This document shows, piece by piece, positions 63,230 to 64,000 of a stretch of 64,000 nt of DNA. The notes beneath the pieces are model-generated. The model saw nothing but the letters and a program-made list of their open reading frames with translations, had not been told where the DNA came from and ran no database searches. The position numbers were made by a program, and so were the translations under genes. Each line of letters opens with the position of its first letter. The stretch's first letter is position 1. This DNA comes from Pandoraea iniqua (lineage in GTDB: Bacteria; Pseudomonadota; Gammaproteobacteria; Burkholderiales; Burkholderiaceae): positions 248,001 through 312,000 of the forward strand of contig NZ_CABPSF010000001.1 in NCBI RefSeq assembly GCF_902459685.1, given 5' to 3'.

Positions 63230-63293
63230 ACGCCCGAGGACACGCGAAGTGCGTGCAATCCTCAGGTCACCCAGATTTGCAGAGGAGAACACC

Positions 63294-64000
63294 ATGTTCA
63301 ATTGGATGAAGACCACCCTGCTGATGGCGGCCATCACCGCGTTGTTCATGGTGGTGGGCGGCATGATCGGCGGCAAGCAGGGCATGATGCTCGCGCTGGC
63401 AGTTGCGCTCGCGATGAATTTCTTTTCGTACTGGTTCTCGGACAAGATGGTGCTGCGCATGTACAACGCGCAGCAAGTCGACGAGACCAGCGCGCCGCAG
63501 TTCTACAACATGGTGCGTGAGCTGTCGCAACGCGCCGGCTTGCCGATGCCGAAGGTGTATCTGATCAATGAAGATGCGCCCAACGCGTTCGCGACCGGCC
63601 GTAATCCGGAAAATGCGGCCGTGGCGGCGACCACCGGCATCTTGCGTGTGCTCTCCGATCGCGAACTGCGCGGCGTGATGGCGCACGAACTGGCCCACGT
63701 GAAGCACCGCGATATTCTGATTTCGACCATCTCGGCCACCATGGCCGGTGCGATCTCGGCGCTGGCCAACTTCGCGATGTTCTTCGGTGGGCGCGATCAG
63801 AATGGCCGTCCGAGCAATCCGATTGCGAGCATTGCGGTGGCGATTCTCGCGCCGCTGGCCGCCTCGCTGATCCAGATGGCGATCTCGCGGGCGCGTGAGT
63901 TCGAAGCGGATCGTGGCGGCGCCGAAATTTCGGGCGATCCGCAGGCATTGGCGGCGGCGCTCGACAAGATTCATCGCTTTGCGCAGGGCATTCCGTTCGA
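63294..64000 (+). CDS. htpX: Protease HtpX, partial at right edge
   Basis: The first 235 residues of a membrane zinc protease that degrades damaged membrane proteins. Two N-terminal TM segments ([37 protein letters not shown]) are followed by the zinc site HELAH (His131, Glu132, His135) and Glu204 (REFEADRGG), with two more hydrophobic segments between. AGAGGAG precedes ATG 63294. The last 50 or so residues lie beyond the window. Confidence 0.96.
   Translation, partial: MFNWMKTTLLMAAITALFMVVGGMIGGKQGMMLALAVALAMNFFSYWFSDKMVLRMYNAQQVDETSAPQFYNMVRELSQRAGLPMPKVYLINEDAPNAFATGRNPENAAVAATTGILRVLSDRELRGVMAHELAHVKHRDILISTISATMAGAISALANFAMFFGGRDQNGRPSNPIASIAVAILAPLAASLIQMAISRAREFEADRGGAEISGDPQALAAALDKIHRFAQGIPF

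Noticed and set aside
1-64000. CRISPR arrays, tRNA/rRNA genes, insertion sequences or prophage
   Set aside because: No regularly spaced repeats, cloverleaf-like sequences, transposase or integrase motifs, or target-site duplications were seen.

Overview
The window is a 64 kb piece of a GC-rich (about 63-64% by eye) betaproteobacterial chromosome. Gene content and order fit the Burkholderiaceae: a complete Wsp surface-sensing operon, a topB-thioredoxin-dprA-def-fmt-htpX housekeeping block, GTP-dependent PEP carboxykinase, CstA next to a Cache histidine kinase, and many LIV-type, TAXI and TonB uptake genes. The style is most like Pandoraea or a near relative. That genus call is inference from content, since no search could be run. 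No rRNA, tRNA, insertion sequence, prophage or CRISPR array was seen. Both ends cut genes: an RpiR-family regulator at the left and htpX at the right.

Left part (1-12.4 kb). A divergent RpiR-type regulator faces a two-gene catabolic operon (class III aminotransferase plus a BKACE/DUF849 beta-keto acid cleavage enzyme). The intergenic DNA carries three copies of a candidate operator. Then comes a full wspABCDEFR operon (2747-11629). It holds a membrane MCP, two CheW proteins, a CheR-TPR methyltransferase, a CheA-REC hybrid kinase, a CheB methylesterase and a REC-GGDEF diguanylate cyclase. Most of its genes are joined by ATGA start-stop overlaps. This is a c-di-GMP surface-response pathway. A glutathione S-transferase follows.

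Middle part (12.4-33 kb) is mainly scavenging of amides and amino-acid-like compounds. It has a GNAT acetyltransferase, an orphan two-membrane-segment TAXI protein, and a LysR gene divergent from an M20D amidohydrolase/MHS permease operon. An unrecognised 323-residue protein comes next. A seven-gene minus-strand operon (livKHMGF, an M20 carbamoylase-type amidase and an M81/MlrC-type metallopeptidase) diverges from a FadR-type GntR regulator with a histone-H1-like tail. A perfect 18-bp palindrome lies between the regulator and the operon. A small molybdopterin-fold protein and a giant BTAD/cyclase-like/ATPase/TPR regulator close this part.

Right-middle part (33-51 kb). An orphan SsuA/TauA-like binding protein, then a TonB siderophore receptor and PiuC dioxygenase pair. 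The pair is preceded by a promoter whose spacer is overlapped by a Fur-box-like sequence. Next are a Spy-like protein, a DoxX protein, an internally duplicated periplasmic protein, a thioesterase, a patatin-like lipase, a D-2-hydroxyacid dehydrogenase and pckG. A FitAB/VapBC-type toxin-antitoxin pair follows. A Cache-HisKA_3 kinase and LuxR-type regulator then diverge from cstA-ybdD.

Right part (51-64 kb). A HemN-type coproporphyrinogen dehydrogenase with an FNR/ANR-like site, a LysR regulator, topoisomerase III, a thioredoxin-like protein, DprA, peptide deformylase, an ArnT-like membrane glycosyltransferase placed between def and fmt, fmt, and htpX behind a sigma-32-like promoter. The most novel items are the unknown protein at 18635-19606, the transport/hydrolase operon at 19632-27249, the H1-like regulator tail, and a 15-bp element found both upstream of cstA and upstream of the iron receptor.
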